DNA of 64,000 bases from Mantis religiosa (Eukaryota > Arthropoda > Insecta > Mantodea > Mantidae): contig CM060953.1 in assembly GCA_030765055.1 (NCBI GenBank), positions 178,724,709-178,788,708 on the forward strand, given 5' to 3'. Numbering within the stretch: the stretch's first letter is position 1; every line of letters begins with the position of its first letter. Below are positions 22,608 to 34,499 of this stretch, piece by piece. Under the pieces are notes generated by a model, which made no database searches, was not told the DNA's origin, and was given only the letters and a program-made list of their open reading frames with translations. Both the position numbers and the translations under genes were made by a program.

Positions 22608-23296
22608 CGAGGGCCGTTCAGAAAGTAACTTCCGGTTGATTGCAAAAAATTCACCAAGTTAAATAAAAATATTTTAATATATACATCTTACAACTACATC
22701 TTTGCACTATTTTTCTACATAGTCTCCATAACGATTGAGGCACTTATCGTATCTGTTCACAAGCTTTGAAATTCCTTCTGCATAAAAATCACCCGCTTGT
22801 GCCTGGAGCCAGCCTGTGACTGCATCTTTGAGCTCTTCATCATCATCAAACCGCTGGGACCCGAGCCATGTCTTCATATGCATGTTTTCACAAACTTTTG
22901 CATCAACTGTCTGAACGAGTTCATCCGTCACCAATGATGGTCTACCACTCCTCTCTTCATCATGAACATTTTCTCGTCCACTTTTAAATAAACGTACCCA
23001 TTCACGGACCACTCCTTCACTCATAACTCTTGGTCCGTACACGGCACAAAGCTCACGATGAATAGCTGCTGCAGAATATCCTTTGGCTGTAAAAAACCTT
23101 ATAACAGCACGGGGTTTTCTATTGCAGCACACATTTCAAACAGCCACAAACACTAAACTAGCGCAGATACGACGTTCACTCGACCACGGCTTGATGCCGA
23201 CTGACCTGCTGAGGGCGTGAATGCACAGATGGCTTCGCTACTCCCCCCACTACCTGCACTGTGACCGATTGGAGGTTACTTTCTGAACGGCCCTCG
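22608..23296 (-). mobile_element. Mariner deletion derivative with TA duplication
   Basis: Terminal inverted repeats begin cgagggccgttcagaaagta at both ends, flanked by TA. At 689 bp it is about half a mariner. It retains both ends and a single frame lacking the catalytic region. Confidence 0.9.
22707..23132 (-). CDS. Mariner transposase N-terminal DNA-binding protein, internally deleted (141 aa)
   Basis: The frame begins MCCNRKPRAVIRFFTAKGYS and contains the paired helix-turn-helix region of mariner transposases (AAIHRELCAVYGPRVMSEGV, VREWVRLFKSGRENVHDEER, SGRPSLVTDELVQTVDAKV). It then passes in frame to the C-terminal end (QAQAGDFYAEGISKLVNRYD, KCLNRYGDYVEK). The central part with the catalytic Asp triad is absent. 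The product could bind mariner ends without cutting. Whether it is expressed is unknown. Confidence 0.82.
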   Translation of the reverse strand: MCCNRKPRAVIRFFTAKGYSAAAIHRELCAVYGPRVMSEGVVREWVRLFKSGRENVHDEERSGRPSLVTDELVQTVDAKVCENMHMKTWLGSQRFDDDEELKDAVTGWLQAQAGDFYAEGISKLVNRYDKCLNRYGDYVEK

Positions 23297-23305
23297 TACT
23301 ATGAT

Positions 23306-23322
23306 CCCCCCCCCCCCCCCCA
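23306..23322. repeat. Poly-C tract
   Basis: About 15 consecutive C lie just beyond the TA duplication of the mariner derivative. A homopolymer this long may also be miscounted in assembly. Confidence 0.8.
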
Positions 23323-24599
23323 AATTCGCTATTATTACATTTTATTCTCAAGTTTTAGGTGTACTTCTAAGTTTCATGGTGTGAGGCAGTGTTGGAAAGA
23401 TGGCACAGATGCTTACTCCAAAGAAGGAGTACCCCTGATAGATGCTAGAGGGTTACTTGGTTGAACAGGTCATTCATCACCCTCTTTGGGCAGCTGTAGT
23501 AAGACAGGTCTTTGAGACAGGAATTGTTAGGGACTTTTATGCATCTCAGTGTCCTGTCTTCTGCATTCTGTAGCGTCCCTTACTTCATCCCTATAGCAGA
23601 TCTCACACGTCATATGTCCTCCTGCTTTATAATGCCCTATACCCTATGCTGGATCAATTACCAAACCTGCTTGAGAAATGTTTTTAAAAATAATCAAGTC
23701 ATTTGCTAATAGTAAACCCGTAGCTAATTTTATGTAATTTTTTTCAATGGTAAAAAATAATATTCATACAGTTGAAGCTGATATTGCATACATGGACATA
23801 TTAGGTAAACATGGTCATCTGTAATTCAACTTAAGTTAATAACCAAGCAGGCCATATAGATGATGCAACAAATGCTTAGGTTTATTGAAATCCCAAATTG
23901 TGACGTAGGACCAATCAGAATTAAGTATTGCGGTGGCTTAGCAACAAAAACAGAAAAAATAACCAATGATTTTATTCTTTAATTTTTTTCTTCTGGCTTT
24001 AACTCTCGAAGAGGGTAGACACGTTTTCGGTAAAAGACTTCTTGTAACTACGAGAAGTTATTGGAGCTCATCATTTACGAACATTTAGTAAACGTTTAAA
24101 ATATACATCGAAGACGCGATGCTATGATAAATAATTTAAGTAAACAACCATTGCATCATTTATAAATAAAAAGAGAAAAATTAATGTATAGTAAAGGGCT
24201 ATAAAAGTGGAAAAAGTCGCATTCAAAGAAGAAAATGTCGAGAAATATAATTCCAAGTAAATTGAAACGGTATAAATTATTTTATTCCATAGTTGCCCAA
24301 AAGTAAAATCCCTTTTGTATCGATACCACGCCTGAGAAGTTTCACATCTCATCGCTTGCCACAGTTGCCGGAGAGAGGATTTATAGAAATCTTCGAGAAC
24401 TTCATCTTCACGGCTTTTAGACGAAAGGTTCATCGCTTCTACATCAAGGTAAGGTTTGGCTTCTACATGCGTCGCCACACCAAGGGAGCGCGAAACTTTT
24501 GCGCATGTGGGGCATTGACCTCACGAAGGGGCAAATCCAAGTTCAGATATGTCACCGCATCGTGTGATATAAATCCAACCCACAAGGAGGGGAACCGCT

Positions 24600-24698
24600 C
24601 CACAGTCAAACTGAAAAATTCAATGCCATGGCTGGGATTTGAACCACGGATCTCCATGCTTCATCATTAAGTTTTATGAGGAGGCTACAACTGAGCCA
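24600..24698 (-). repeat. tRNA-like repeat, type 3, partial
   Basis: Contains aattcaatgccatggctggg and box B in minus orientation (gtggttcaaatcc-type). Confidence 0.65.
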
Positions 24699-24780
24699 CT
24701 GAAGATGCTTACTGCAGTTGTGGATGAAACGTCTGGAAATTCTGACTCCAGCAGACCATGGCATAACAGCCCAAAAATAA
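24690..24780 (+). mobile_element. PLE tail relic with hammerhead-like core (H family)
   Basis: CUGAAGA followed about 20 bases on by GAUGAAACGUCUGG. The GAAACGUCUGG word is shared with the inverted repeat at 52705-52907. Stem II is not well formed. Confidence 0.45.
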
Positions 24781-24886
24781 CTCCTAGTTATATTGACTCT
24801 GGCTGTGAAAGCCAGAGTCTCATATATTCTCACCATTTACAACTTGTGCAAACTGCTGTGGCATACCACTACTCCCGAAGTACCCC

Positions 24887-25128
24887 GCCTCGGTAGCGTA
24901 GATGGTAGCGCGTCTGCCTCACGTTCAAGAGGTCCCGAGTTTGAATCTTGTTTAGGGTGAGTTACCTGGATAAGGTTTTTTCCGGGGTTTTCCCTTATCC
25001 TGAAGGACGAATGTCGGGTGATTCTAAGCTCCATGGACCTCGGATTCATTTGAGCACCATTTCATCTTTCCATTCATCGTCCGATATTACTTAACGTTGG
25101 AGGACGTAAATTACAAAAAAAACTCCCG
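24887..25128 (+). repeat. tRNA-derived SINE, type 1
   Basis: Plus-strand copy with clear box A (tagcgtagatggtagcgcg) and box B (gagtttgaatc), ending in an A tract. Confidence 0.82.
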
Positions 25129-26179
25129 AAGTAAAGAAGTGCAATAACATGACCGGCCCACTTGGATAATAAGACAAGTGGGGATCAGTGTTCCACTTGC
25201 TGTAATAGGAAAAGTGCAATATATCATCGCGACTGGCGGCGACGTGCACAACAGGTTCGGCACGGAGAGATAAGGGACAGATAGTGCAATGCGGAGATAA
25301 AAGCTCGCCGAAACAGATAAAGAGACAGCTGACTGGAAGTTTCGATTTCCTGTTTGTTACAGAATATTCCAGAAATGTCTAGCAATATGAGTAGAGGTGT
25401 TTAAGGAAGCCGCGACTCGTCAAGGGACAGTCGTAAATGGAGTCAAAGAGGAGACTGTAATCGGAACTGAGTATAGTGTGCCTGCAATTGTTTTGAAAGT
25501 GAACGTCTTTGTTTGTGGTCAACGACCTTGGAAGATTGTATTTGTGTATGTTACGTAATTCTGATGCTGTAAGGTTTGACCAAAGTGTGTTTCTACGGAA
25601 ATAAAGAGCATTTTGATCTTCTGAACCTGGACTTTTAATTCTACGAACCCACAAAGTCACAATATTGTATATGTGACTGCCCTTCTAGTCCTGATAATTT
25701 TAGTGCCTTGCTCCTCTACCACTCTTACTGCTTCTGATTTCTCATATCTTGTGCATACAGAGTTTCAGGACGTTTTACACAAGCTGTATAACAGTAAATT
25801 AGTACTAGCAAAATTCATATTCATATGAACATCATTAATCATAAAAGTTATAAAATCTCATAATACATAATAAAATAAACAAAATGAATAACTTACTGTT
25901 ACATCATACTCCTAAGAAAAGGTACAAGCATATATATTAAAATTTTGTATTAAATCAGACACATGGTTATGCTCTTCTTTAATAGCACATAAGTTATTTT
26001 TATAAAACACCATTACATTAACATAGGATATCTCTTTGCAATTTGCATCATTAAACTACAATGCAGATCAAATGTTTTATTCACAAAAGATTAATGTAGT
26101 TAAAACAATACTTACACCCATGAATAAGGCAGCATACTTTTCTTAATGGTTCTTAATGATAAATTTAAATTTTGAAATC

Positions 26180-26340
26180 CTGCCAGTATTAAACTCAGAT
26201 GGCAACACAAATTAGTTCAGAAGGAAGAGGAAGCAAGAAAGACAGAGCTTCAATCACCCAGTAGCTGATGATGGGAACAATTGCCCCCAAAATTGTGTTC
26301 TGATATTCTAAAATGGAGGCAAGTGTAAATAAATGTGACT
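26180..26340 (+). mobile_element. PLE tail relic with hammerhead-like core (G family)
   Basis: Second copy of the repeat at 13060-13230, more decayed 3' of the stem. Confidence 0.48.
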
Positions 26341-27769
26341 ACTTCAATGCTCCTACAAATGAAGAATACTTCATTCTTAATAGTGCTTCTGTTTTTAACA
26401 TCTAATTCAGAAAATTTTACTTAAACTTCATACAGGCAATGGTTTGCTTAAGAGTAAAACCTCTTAGAGGATGCTTTATATATGTGGTGCTTAATTTTGC
26501 TCCAACTTCAATCACCTTGAAATTCAACTTTCTTCAAACTTGTAGATTATATTTCAGCACACAAACTAGACACACAAACTGCTGCTAGTCAGTGAGGTAG
26601 GTAAATTCATAAAATTTAGAAAATTCAGCATTGTTGAAGGCTACTGTTTTTAAATACATATTAAAAATTACTTTACACGTATTATTTCTGGAGTTTTGTG
26701 GGTATGAACTGGAAATAATGACCGGATTATAAGAGCAGGCTTAATAGAGCTTGGCATTAGAGATAACATTACAGCTACTATTGCTAAAATTATTAACAAC
26801 GTTGCTGTATTTCCATTTAAGTCATGATCATTACCAGAGGTTGCATACTTCACCCCAGTAGTTCATAATTTGACAACAGTAAAGTTGAAAAGAGCAGAAA
26901 GGAGATATGTTACCATAACTTTGGATAAAATGTTTAATTTATTTTGAAGGGATTTTCTGAACTGTTTACAATCAAGGATATTTAAATAGTAAATGAGCTC
27001 CATGGGTAAGAAAAAAGAAACAAACTCCCTCTATGGAGTTCAAGTCTATAAAATAGTGTTGCGTATCTCTTGTAGCTACCTAGGAAGATGGTTCTGAGAT
27101 AACCTGCGAGACTGGCATTCAGGAAGTCTTAGGTTCCATCGCTTTTGGGCTAGTCACTCTGGTCTTGGGTTTTAGCACCATTTTTGTATTTTAAGTGAGT
27201 GCTGGGGGAATTAAATAAAAATTATTGTGAAGTAGGCACAGTATAATGTAGAAGTTTACTTTGTGGGAAGTGGCCCAAACCACGCCTTCACCTATGTCTA
27301 GCACATGTGAAGTGTCCCCTATGCCCAACATGGTTCAGAGTCCACAGTATAAGCTGTAGATCCTGTTGCCTCACCGTCATCTTCACTGTCACCCTATCAT
27401 TGGAGGTAATGGGCCTGCCCTCTGGGTGCCTCCACCTGAGAAATGGGTCCAGTACTCACCTGGTGGGAAGAGGTTATCCCGAAGGCCAAGGCTGCCTTTG
27501 GGGAGTGTTGGTAACCAACCAACTAACTTTGTGGAACTATATGCTGTGGCATTTGATGTATGAAGGTCTCTCGAGAAGACCTCTTTGTGGCAAGAGGTAG
27601 CCTGTGGAGGGGTTCCACTAGAGTTAGGATGCAATAACTGGACTCTGTATCCAAGCCTGCTGCCCTCTGAATGCTTTGCTTCAGCTTTTCCTCCCAAAAG
27701 TTTCCTGAAGCTCAATTAATCTTCCTACATACGTATGAGGTGAAATGCACACAGAAACTATAACGATAG

Positions 27770-28262
27770 AAATGGACTGGACTACACTACGGAGGTCCAA
27801 ACTTGGTCTATTGTACCTATGCCCCTAAGTGGGGCACCTCTGAGAGGAAAGATGAGGCAAGAGGAAACAGAAGACTGCCTTCCCAAGAAGTCACAACAGT
27901 GACAAACCCCCCAGCAGACCATAACAACCGACATTCCGGAAATGGCCCCGCCAGACCAGTTTCGGAGACCGTTCCACCAGAGGAGGAAGTTTTAAGAAGA
28001 GTGTAGCATCCTGCCATGCACCGCCGAGACTCCTACCGACACTTCTACCCTGAAAGAGACCACCAGATGAGAGATGATGTGAAATGATAAAGGAGATGAA
28101 GAGGAGGGACAGGAAATTCGGGGGATGTTATAAACCTCCCAGCATTTGCCTGGCAACCCAGAAAAAAACCCACAAAGAAAATCATGGGCCAGGTAGAAAA
28201 TCAAACCCAAACTTCCTGAAAGTGAGCCACAGATGTGAATGTGCCTAAGCCATCCTGCTCCA
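27770..28262 (-). repeat. tRNA-derived SINE, type 2
   Basis: Most complete copy: minus-strand head gcaggatggcttaggcac (box A-like) and gggtttgattt (box B), body of about 430 bp. Confidence 0.74.
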
Positions 28263-29696
28263 TACTATAGAGATGGAATATCTTTACAAGTTGCTCTTGT
28301 TGGACATTAATTGTAGAAAGCTACTTCAGCTATGTGTCCTTGTCAAAATGAGGAAGATATGTATCATGACAAAAATGTAATACAGTTCTTTCCTCCCCTG
28401 CCAACAGCACAAATCTGCTACAAAATTACAAAATTTAAACACACTGGAGGTAAACGAACATCCAATACTAGAACTGGATAAATGATATATCAGTTCATTT
28501 AGAGAAAAATAATTAAAATTAAGCTGCTTCAATAGTTATTTTCTGTATTGAAAATATTATCCATATTATAATCTGCATTTTAGTTTTGATGTAGAAAAGT
28601 TTATGTAAGCCATAAAACTACTTCTAAAGAAAAAAGAGCCCAGCTTCACTATTTAAAGAGTACTATAAACTAGGTAAACTAAAGAAAAACTATACGACAT
28701 AAGGGCTATGGAACAAGATCTGCATCTACAAGACAAAAAAATTTCTAAAAAAATGATGAACTTGAGCATGTGCTACTCAAAAACTAATGATATTATTAGT
28801 TGATGATCTTGATATACATACATTTCAGGTTAGAGAATTTACAGTATCACCCACAAGTTTACAGGTTGGTAAATAGGTAATAATGGGCAGGCTTCTAAAT
28901 CTACTTTAGGAATATTTATTTATGGTGTTTGTTTTGCTACGTAAATGTTCTGATTTTTTTTTTCAGGAAAGGATTAAACTTCTGGAGTTTTCAATTTACA
29001 TACTGCCACCCTGATGACCATAATATTAAATAAACTGTAAAAACAGAACTGCGACTATTACACCAACTTCACCCCAGAAAGGAAAGGCTGTTTGCATACC
29101 ATATTCACCTGCATATATAACAATCCCTTTTATACATGCAAAATTTCATACCTTGTTTTCCATCCTGATTTCAGTACAATTCACTTTCTTTCGCTAACTT
29201 GGTCATTAACTTCAAATGTCAAAGGAAAATGTCAACCTGATTTTAATAGCAAAATCTATAATCATCATTTATAGAGTGAAAAGTATTTATTTGAAATGCT
29301 ATTTAATAATAATGCATGTGGCAATCACTTTAGTTTGCTTAATTACTTTTCATTCATGATAATGTATTATGAGAGCTACTGTGCAGAAAGTTTATTTTAA
29401 ACATATGAAACTTGGTGATTATTTTAAGGTGGTGTTACTGATTTTATTCCCATGTATACAAAATGCTCAATCTGACAGATGGAGAAAGCACTATTAATTT
29501 GCTTTGTGAGGGAAAAATTACATATTACTTCTACCATATTCTTAGTGTGTTGATCTTAAATATAATTTTTGGATCTAGTTGTTTTTTAATAAAACGGTTT
29601 TCATAAGACTGTGTTGAAAACTTATTTTGTTTCGTGTGTTAGGAGGAATTTAGTAACAGTGAGGTCAAAATTAATCATAAAAAGTATTTGTAGTCA

Positions 29697-30154
29697 GATT
29701 TAACTGTATTGGAACACCACAGTGAAGCGAAAAATTATTAAATTTTAGATGAGTCGTATTTTTTACACATCTGCTTCACCGTCGTACCTATTTTGAGGAC
29801 ATGTTTCACAATAGCAGCTCATTTCTGGTCTGAAAATCATGAAATTGAAGATAGCACAGAATTACTAAAATATGTACAAAAACATAGTGAACTCGTCATA
29901 TGGGAGAGGATATACATAGAAAAACATAAAAACCAACTAATGAACTTTGAAATCCCGCCAGAAGAGAATCCCACATTTAAGTTCATCACTAAATCAATAG
30001 ATGGCAGCAGCAACCCCAGAATTACCCACACCGCTGGATCTAGCTTCAGTCGCATAAGAGCCGTAGATGCAAACAATGATTTGCGAAACATGTCCTCAAA
30101 ATAGGTACGAAAGTGAAGCAGATGTGTAAAAAATATGACTCATCTAAAATTTAA
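29697..30154. mobile_element. Short A-family PLE, double outward tail, 12-bp duplication
   Basis: The 12-mer tatttgtagtca lies at 29685-29696 and 30155-30166. The left arm is only a minus-strand tail ending just inside the ribozyme-like region. The plus arm from about 29810 encodes the end of the GIY-YIG domain (IAAHFWSENHEIEDSTELLK to RNMSSK). The target was itself a D-family PLE tail. Total length is 458 bp. Confidence 0.88.
30058..30097 (+). ncRNA. Hammerhead-like motif (A-family PLE)
   Basis: CCGUAGA, stem II GCAAA/UUUGC, GAAAC-AU-GUC, stem I GAG/CUC. Confidence 0.55.
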
Positions 30155-30165
30155 TATTTGTAGTC

Positions 30166-30790
30166 AATTTATTGACACTCGTCACTTACTTTTTTTATGT
30201 TATTGAGGGACTAGTTTCAAAGGCCATTGCCTCCATTTTCAACCTCTCTCCAACTAGCATCTGTTGTCATCTGCTCTCCTCTCTCTGGTGGTGGAATTAT
30301 GAACTTCTTTGTTAAATTATCTACTGGTGGAATTTCAAAGTTCATACGCGGTCCTTATTTTTCCATAAGATTATGTTCTCCCATGTTGTTAAGTTTATTT
30401 TGGTTTATCACTCCTTTTAATAATTTTGTATTTGGATCAATGTGATTTTTATTCCGGAATATACAAAATAAGTTGTAAAAATTGTGAAATATGCTACATA
30501 GGTCAAACTAAAAGAAATCTAAAAACCAGAGTCAAAGAGCACTTTAGAAAAATCAGATTGAAACAAGAAAAAAAGTCAGCAGTAGCATTTCAATTTTGGA
30601 ACGAAAACCATGACATTGAATCCAAATCCAAATCCAAAGTTACTAAAAGGAGTGATAAGCCAAAATAAACTACATAGGAGAACATATTCATATGGAAGAA
30701 TAAGGAAGAATAATGAACTTTCAAATATTAGATAATGTGACGAAGTTCATAGTTCCACCACCAGAGAGAAGAGAGCCTAATTTTAGTAAC
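30166..30790. mobile_element. D-family PLE relic, double outward arms
   Basis: A minus tail and coding end (30166-30440) is followed by a plus-strand GIY-YIG fragment (SGIYKISCKNCEICYIGQTK, RNLKTRVKEHFRKIRLKQEK) to about 30790. It closely matches the intact D element at 18.35 kb with stops and indels. The A-family insertion at 29697-30154 lies in its tail. Confidence 0.8.
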
Positions 30791-31610
30791 AATGGCACTC
30801 CACTTTCTGAAATACTTCTTTTTATTCTATATAAGAAATGATAGTTGGATAGATTCGAAAATGGATGTGACAGCTTCCGAAACTGGTCCCTCATTAATAT
30901 AACAAATGCTTTTACCCTTTCTAGTGCGGATAGGTTCTTTTTGGTGAGATGTAACCATATGACTTCTAATCCATACATTAGTATGGGCATTATTTTAACT
31001 CTGAAGAGCATCATTGCTATCTCTAAGTTCAGGGTTTTAATGTAGCCTATCTCATGCATTGCCCTTGCTGCTTGTGTTGCTTTCTCAGTTATATGCTTCG
31101 TGAAACATTTAGCGCTTGTTTGCACGGACACCTTTGACTCTACCCAACATTCGAGCCTCGGAAAATCTTTTATCAACATTAAAAGCAAGAAGAGAAGAAG
31201 TAACCCAAGAGTTTTATGGAGCAGGTACCATGATAGACCGGACATGGACCACATCCAATTTTGAGATGAGGCACGTGTTTACTAGAATGGCAGTACACTG
31301 TTTCCATCATCTCATCTGCAAGAACACGTCATCCCATGAGCCAGCAGAGATGTGAGTGCAACTTATGCAGACAACATGTCAATCTTATCACATAGATAAT
31401 TATCATATATATATATAATTATCCCTGCTTTGTTTTCCATATTGTTGTTCATATTGCCTGTATACTATAACATGTGTCTTATGTTAACTTTTGTACATAT
31501 ATACGCTATTAAACTTTATACCTCTAGACATGTTCAATGTTCACAGCCTTTTCTGGCTACAAGTGAACCTACTGAACGCAAATCAATCTAATCTAATCTA
31601 ATCTAGAACT
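30790..31610. mobile_element. LINE (non-LTR retrotransposon) 3' end with inverted 5' segment
   Basis: 30790-31117 on the minus strand encodes a LINE region after the reverse transcriptase (FTKHITEKATQAARAMHEIG, LFRVKIMPILMYGLEVIWLH, LTKKNLSALERVKAF). 31118-31400 on the plus strand encodes the C-terminal end (RASENLLSTLKARREEVTQE, FEMRHVFTRMAVHCFHHLIC). A 3' UTR and an (AATCT)n tail at about 31585-31606 follow. The inverted order is typical of twin priming. Confidence 0.8.
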
Positions 31611-32984
31611 GTGCAGGAAAAGAACCAAATCAATTAAAGCCTATGCAAACCAAGGTGCCAGAATGCAAACTTGAATAATTTGTATTTGTTTGAAATTGAC
31701 CTCTTTTTGTGTGGCCATTTGTCTGCAGTAAAATTTATTATTAATTATCATCATCAATAATAATATAAAAAATAAAAAAACCCGACTCAAATAGCTTTTT
31801 CAATTAATTTTAACGTCACTGTTGCTAAATTCCTCCAAGCAAACATAAGTTCAAAACATTTATTTATCACTCTATGAACAGGGGTGGGGGCTTACTGTAG
31901 CTCCTGTTATAAATACAGCAAGACATTACAAGGTTATGAAATCTATAAACTGTTTTAATATGGTGTCTTCATTGAAAGGTTAAAATATATTATTTTTAAA
32001 ATTGGCTTCATCTTTATTCTAAGAGATGTACCATCACCATAGTTACCAGTACCAACATACCACAGATCTGTCACCAATACCACCACCTTGTAACCTGGAT
32101 ATCTTATTCAAGATGAAACCCTGGGACTTAAATGTTTAGAATAGCAATCCTTAGGTGATTGTGTTCTTAGAAGCTAACTAGATCCAAAATTATATTTGAC
32201 ATCTATACCACACCGATTTCCTGTATCATTGTTTGGGCTTTCTGTTTCTCTTAATCCGCTTGGCTTAGCTTACTGCAAGTTTGCTGTGCTGGTAAAAATT
32301 CTGTAAAGTTTTATTAATTTCAGATTTTATTTATACTGTTATATCTTTTCCATATTACTGAAATTTACTTCAATGTATGAAGTCTATTAAAGTTAATATT
32401 CTTAAGAGTTAACTGAAATTATTAAACTGGTATGTATTAAATTTTGTCTTGATGTCTAAGCTTGACTCATAAGTATTCACGAGTTTGGAAACATAGTGTG
32501 AATGTTCTTGCCATTGGGAAGCTTCATATACTTATGTAAAGGTAGCGGCTAATCACACACAACTTCTTTGTTTGTCTAATGTTTTACTTCCTAATTTCAT
32601 TTGCAATTATTGTAAACAGATATGTCGGTAAAAAGGACAACATTATTATGAACAAACTGTTAACCCTTAAAACAAAATTTGCCTATATCCACCATTCACT
32701 TATTATTCTCTAATTGTTTTTCTTGAAACAGACCAGTACTTTTAACAAGGGATAACTCGCTTCCAGATACTCATGGTTGAACACATACATACAGAAATTA
32801 GATAAGACATAAATAGCTTAGCTCTTATATTTATATTGCAGTGCTTATAAAGCACAACTCTAGGTTTTTTAAGGCAGCGAAATGCTGATTTGGACAAAAA
32901 CTATATAAAGTAAGATCTGAAACTTTCCTTACTATGAATATATTCTAGATGCCCTCAGGCTTCAAGCCAGCTGTACTAATGATT

Positions 32985-33032
32985 AGCCATCAATGTTTCT
33001 TGAGCGTAAACATCTTTCCTATCATCAGCATG
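32985..33032 (-). ncRNA. Hammerhead-like relic (F/G-family PLE tail)
   Basis: CUGAUGA at 33028-33022 and GAAAC at 32999-32995 remain; stem II is decayed. It is homologous to the copy at 36.5 kb, in opposite orientation. Confidence 0.48.
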
Positions 33033-33549
33033 ATGAATAAATATATATATATAATGACCATCTTGGCAGCTGGCACAGACCTGGTAAAAAATGTAGAATG
33101 ATTCAGATAGGTCAGTGTATACCTTGTTTCACGTAAGCTTGCCCAGTATCTCTTAACAGTCACGTGACCTAATCACCTCTCATTGGTTGCTGTTGTGGTA
33201 CAGACTGTTGTGCAGTAAAAATTAGTTCGTTATTTAACATGGTGATATATCATTATATGTTGGAAGAGAATTGTCAAATTTATATTTTCGTAACTGTTTT
33301 AATTAAATATATTACGCAACAGAGTTGATTTATCTGAAATGCATGTTAATTCTTAAACAAAGTAAAGAGGAGGTTCCTTTGCTCTCAAGCACATGGCACG
33401 ATAGCATGTGATTTAGCGGTAGTGGTGACATTTGTTTATAAGACTTTTATCACTGACCTTGTTTTGAACTGGATTAGTCATGCATCGCCATTCGAAAGTG
33501 CGGGAGCTAAATTATTTTATTGATCGTTTATTGCGCATGTATTATATGT

Positions 33550-34260
33550 ATAATGGCAGAGTCTACTGCCAGTTTTTCGCTTAAGTATCGCAAGGATAAT
33601 TATTTACAAACAGGCGAAAAAAGAATTGTGTTGCATGTGTTTAATGCACTCACAGAGAAGAATCCGTCTTTGTCAGTGAGAGAAGTCAAACAGCTGGGCT
33701 CTGAAGTTACAGGTGTGAGTGTTAGATCCGTAGGAACATCGCAACATGAAATTGAGGAAACAGGAAAACTTACCACTCCAGGCAAAAGCAGGAATAAACA
33801 AAAGTGCGTGCTCGGAGAAAATACGTGAAAAGTGTTGTGCGTCTTCATGTGAGTAGTTTTTCTTTAGAAACGAACTCCCTAACATAAGTAACATTTCGTC
33901 TGCTGTAAATGAGGATGCAGATTTACCAAATTTCAGCAGATTGCTTATACAGCTGGGATTTGTGAATGAAAAAAGAGGCAAGAAAAATGTGCTAAAAGAC
34001 AGAGGTGATATTGCTGTGTGGCGAAGACGCTATTTGACAACCACACTGCACCGAGATACAAATCGCTAAATATACACGAAGAACACACGAAAAGTAAAGT
34101 ATGGTGTGACACGACTTTTAAGACTGAAAGACAAGCATTTTTGAAAGGTATGTGTGCTGGTTTAAAAAATTCCAGTGGAAAAGGCCGAAGGCCTTTCATT
34201 ATAAACTCTTTCAGTTTCATTGCTCAGCCATTCTGTTTCAATTTGCTCAGTTCATTATAA
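33550..34260 (+). pseudogene. DDE transposase N-terminal and central fragment
   Basis: Fragments in several frames: SLKYRKDNYLQTGEKRIVLH, NALTEKNPSLSVREVKQLGS and GVSVRSVGTSQHEIEETGKL (helix-turn-helix part), then FSRLLIQLGFVNEKRGRKNV, HEEHTKSKVWCDTTFKTERQ and GLKNSSGKGRR. The TKSKVWCDTT block resembles insect IS630/Tc1-like transposases with a YLDETW box, which is lost here. Confidence 0.55.
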
Positions 34261-34499
34261 ACTTGTATTTTTGCATGCCTTCATATCCTTATTTGTATGA
34301 TTTTTGTATGATTTTATTTATCTTCCCGGCAATTATTACGAAATGTGACGGGAAGGCACCACCTATGGCGTATGACGCGAAAGCATTAGCCAATTAGGGC
34401 GAGGGGGAGGGTTGTTGAACGCGGAGTGATACATTTCAGCCGGGCAAGGTTACATGAAACAGAGATTAGGTGGATGTTGTAGAAAATATGAGTACTTTA

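Noticed and set aside
25150..25670. A solo LTR with an AATAAA signal.
   Set aside because: No terminal TG/CA pair with a target duplication could be fixed, so it is mentioned only as a possibility in the intron entry.
27389..27715. A 108-codon GC-rich minus-strand frame.
   Set aside because: Proline- and glycine-rich without recognisable motif, no splice or start context; more likely part of an unclassified repeat.
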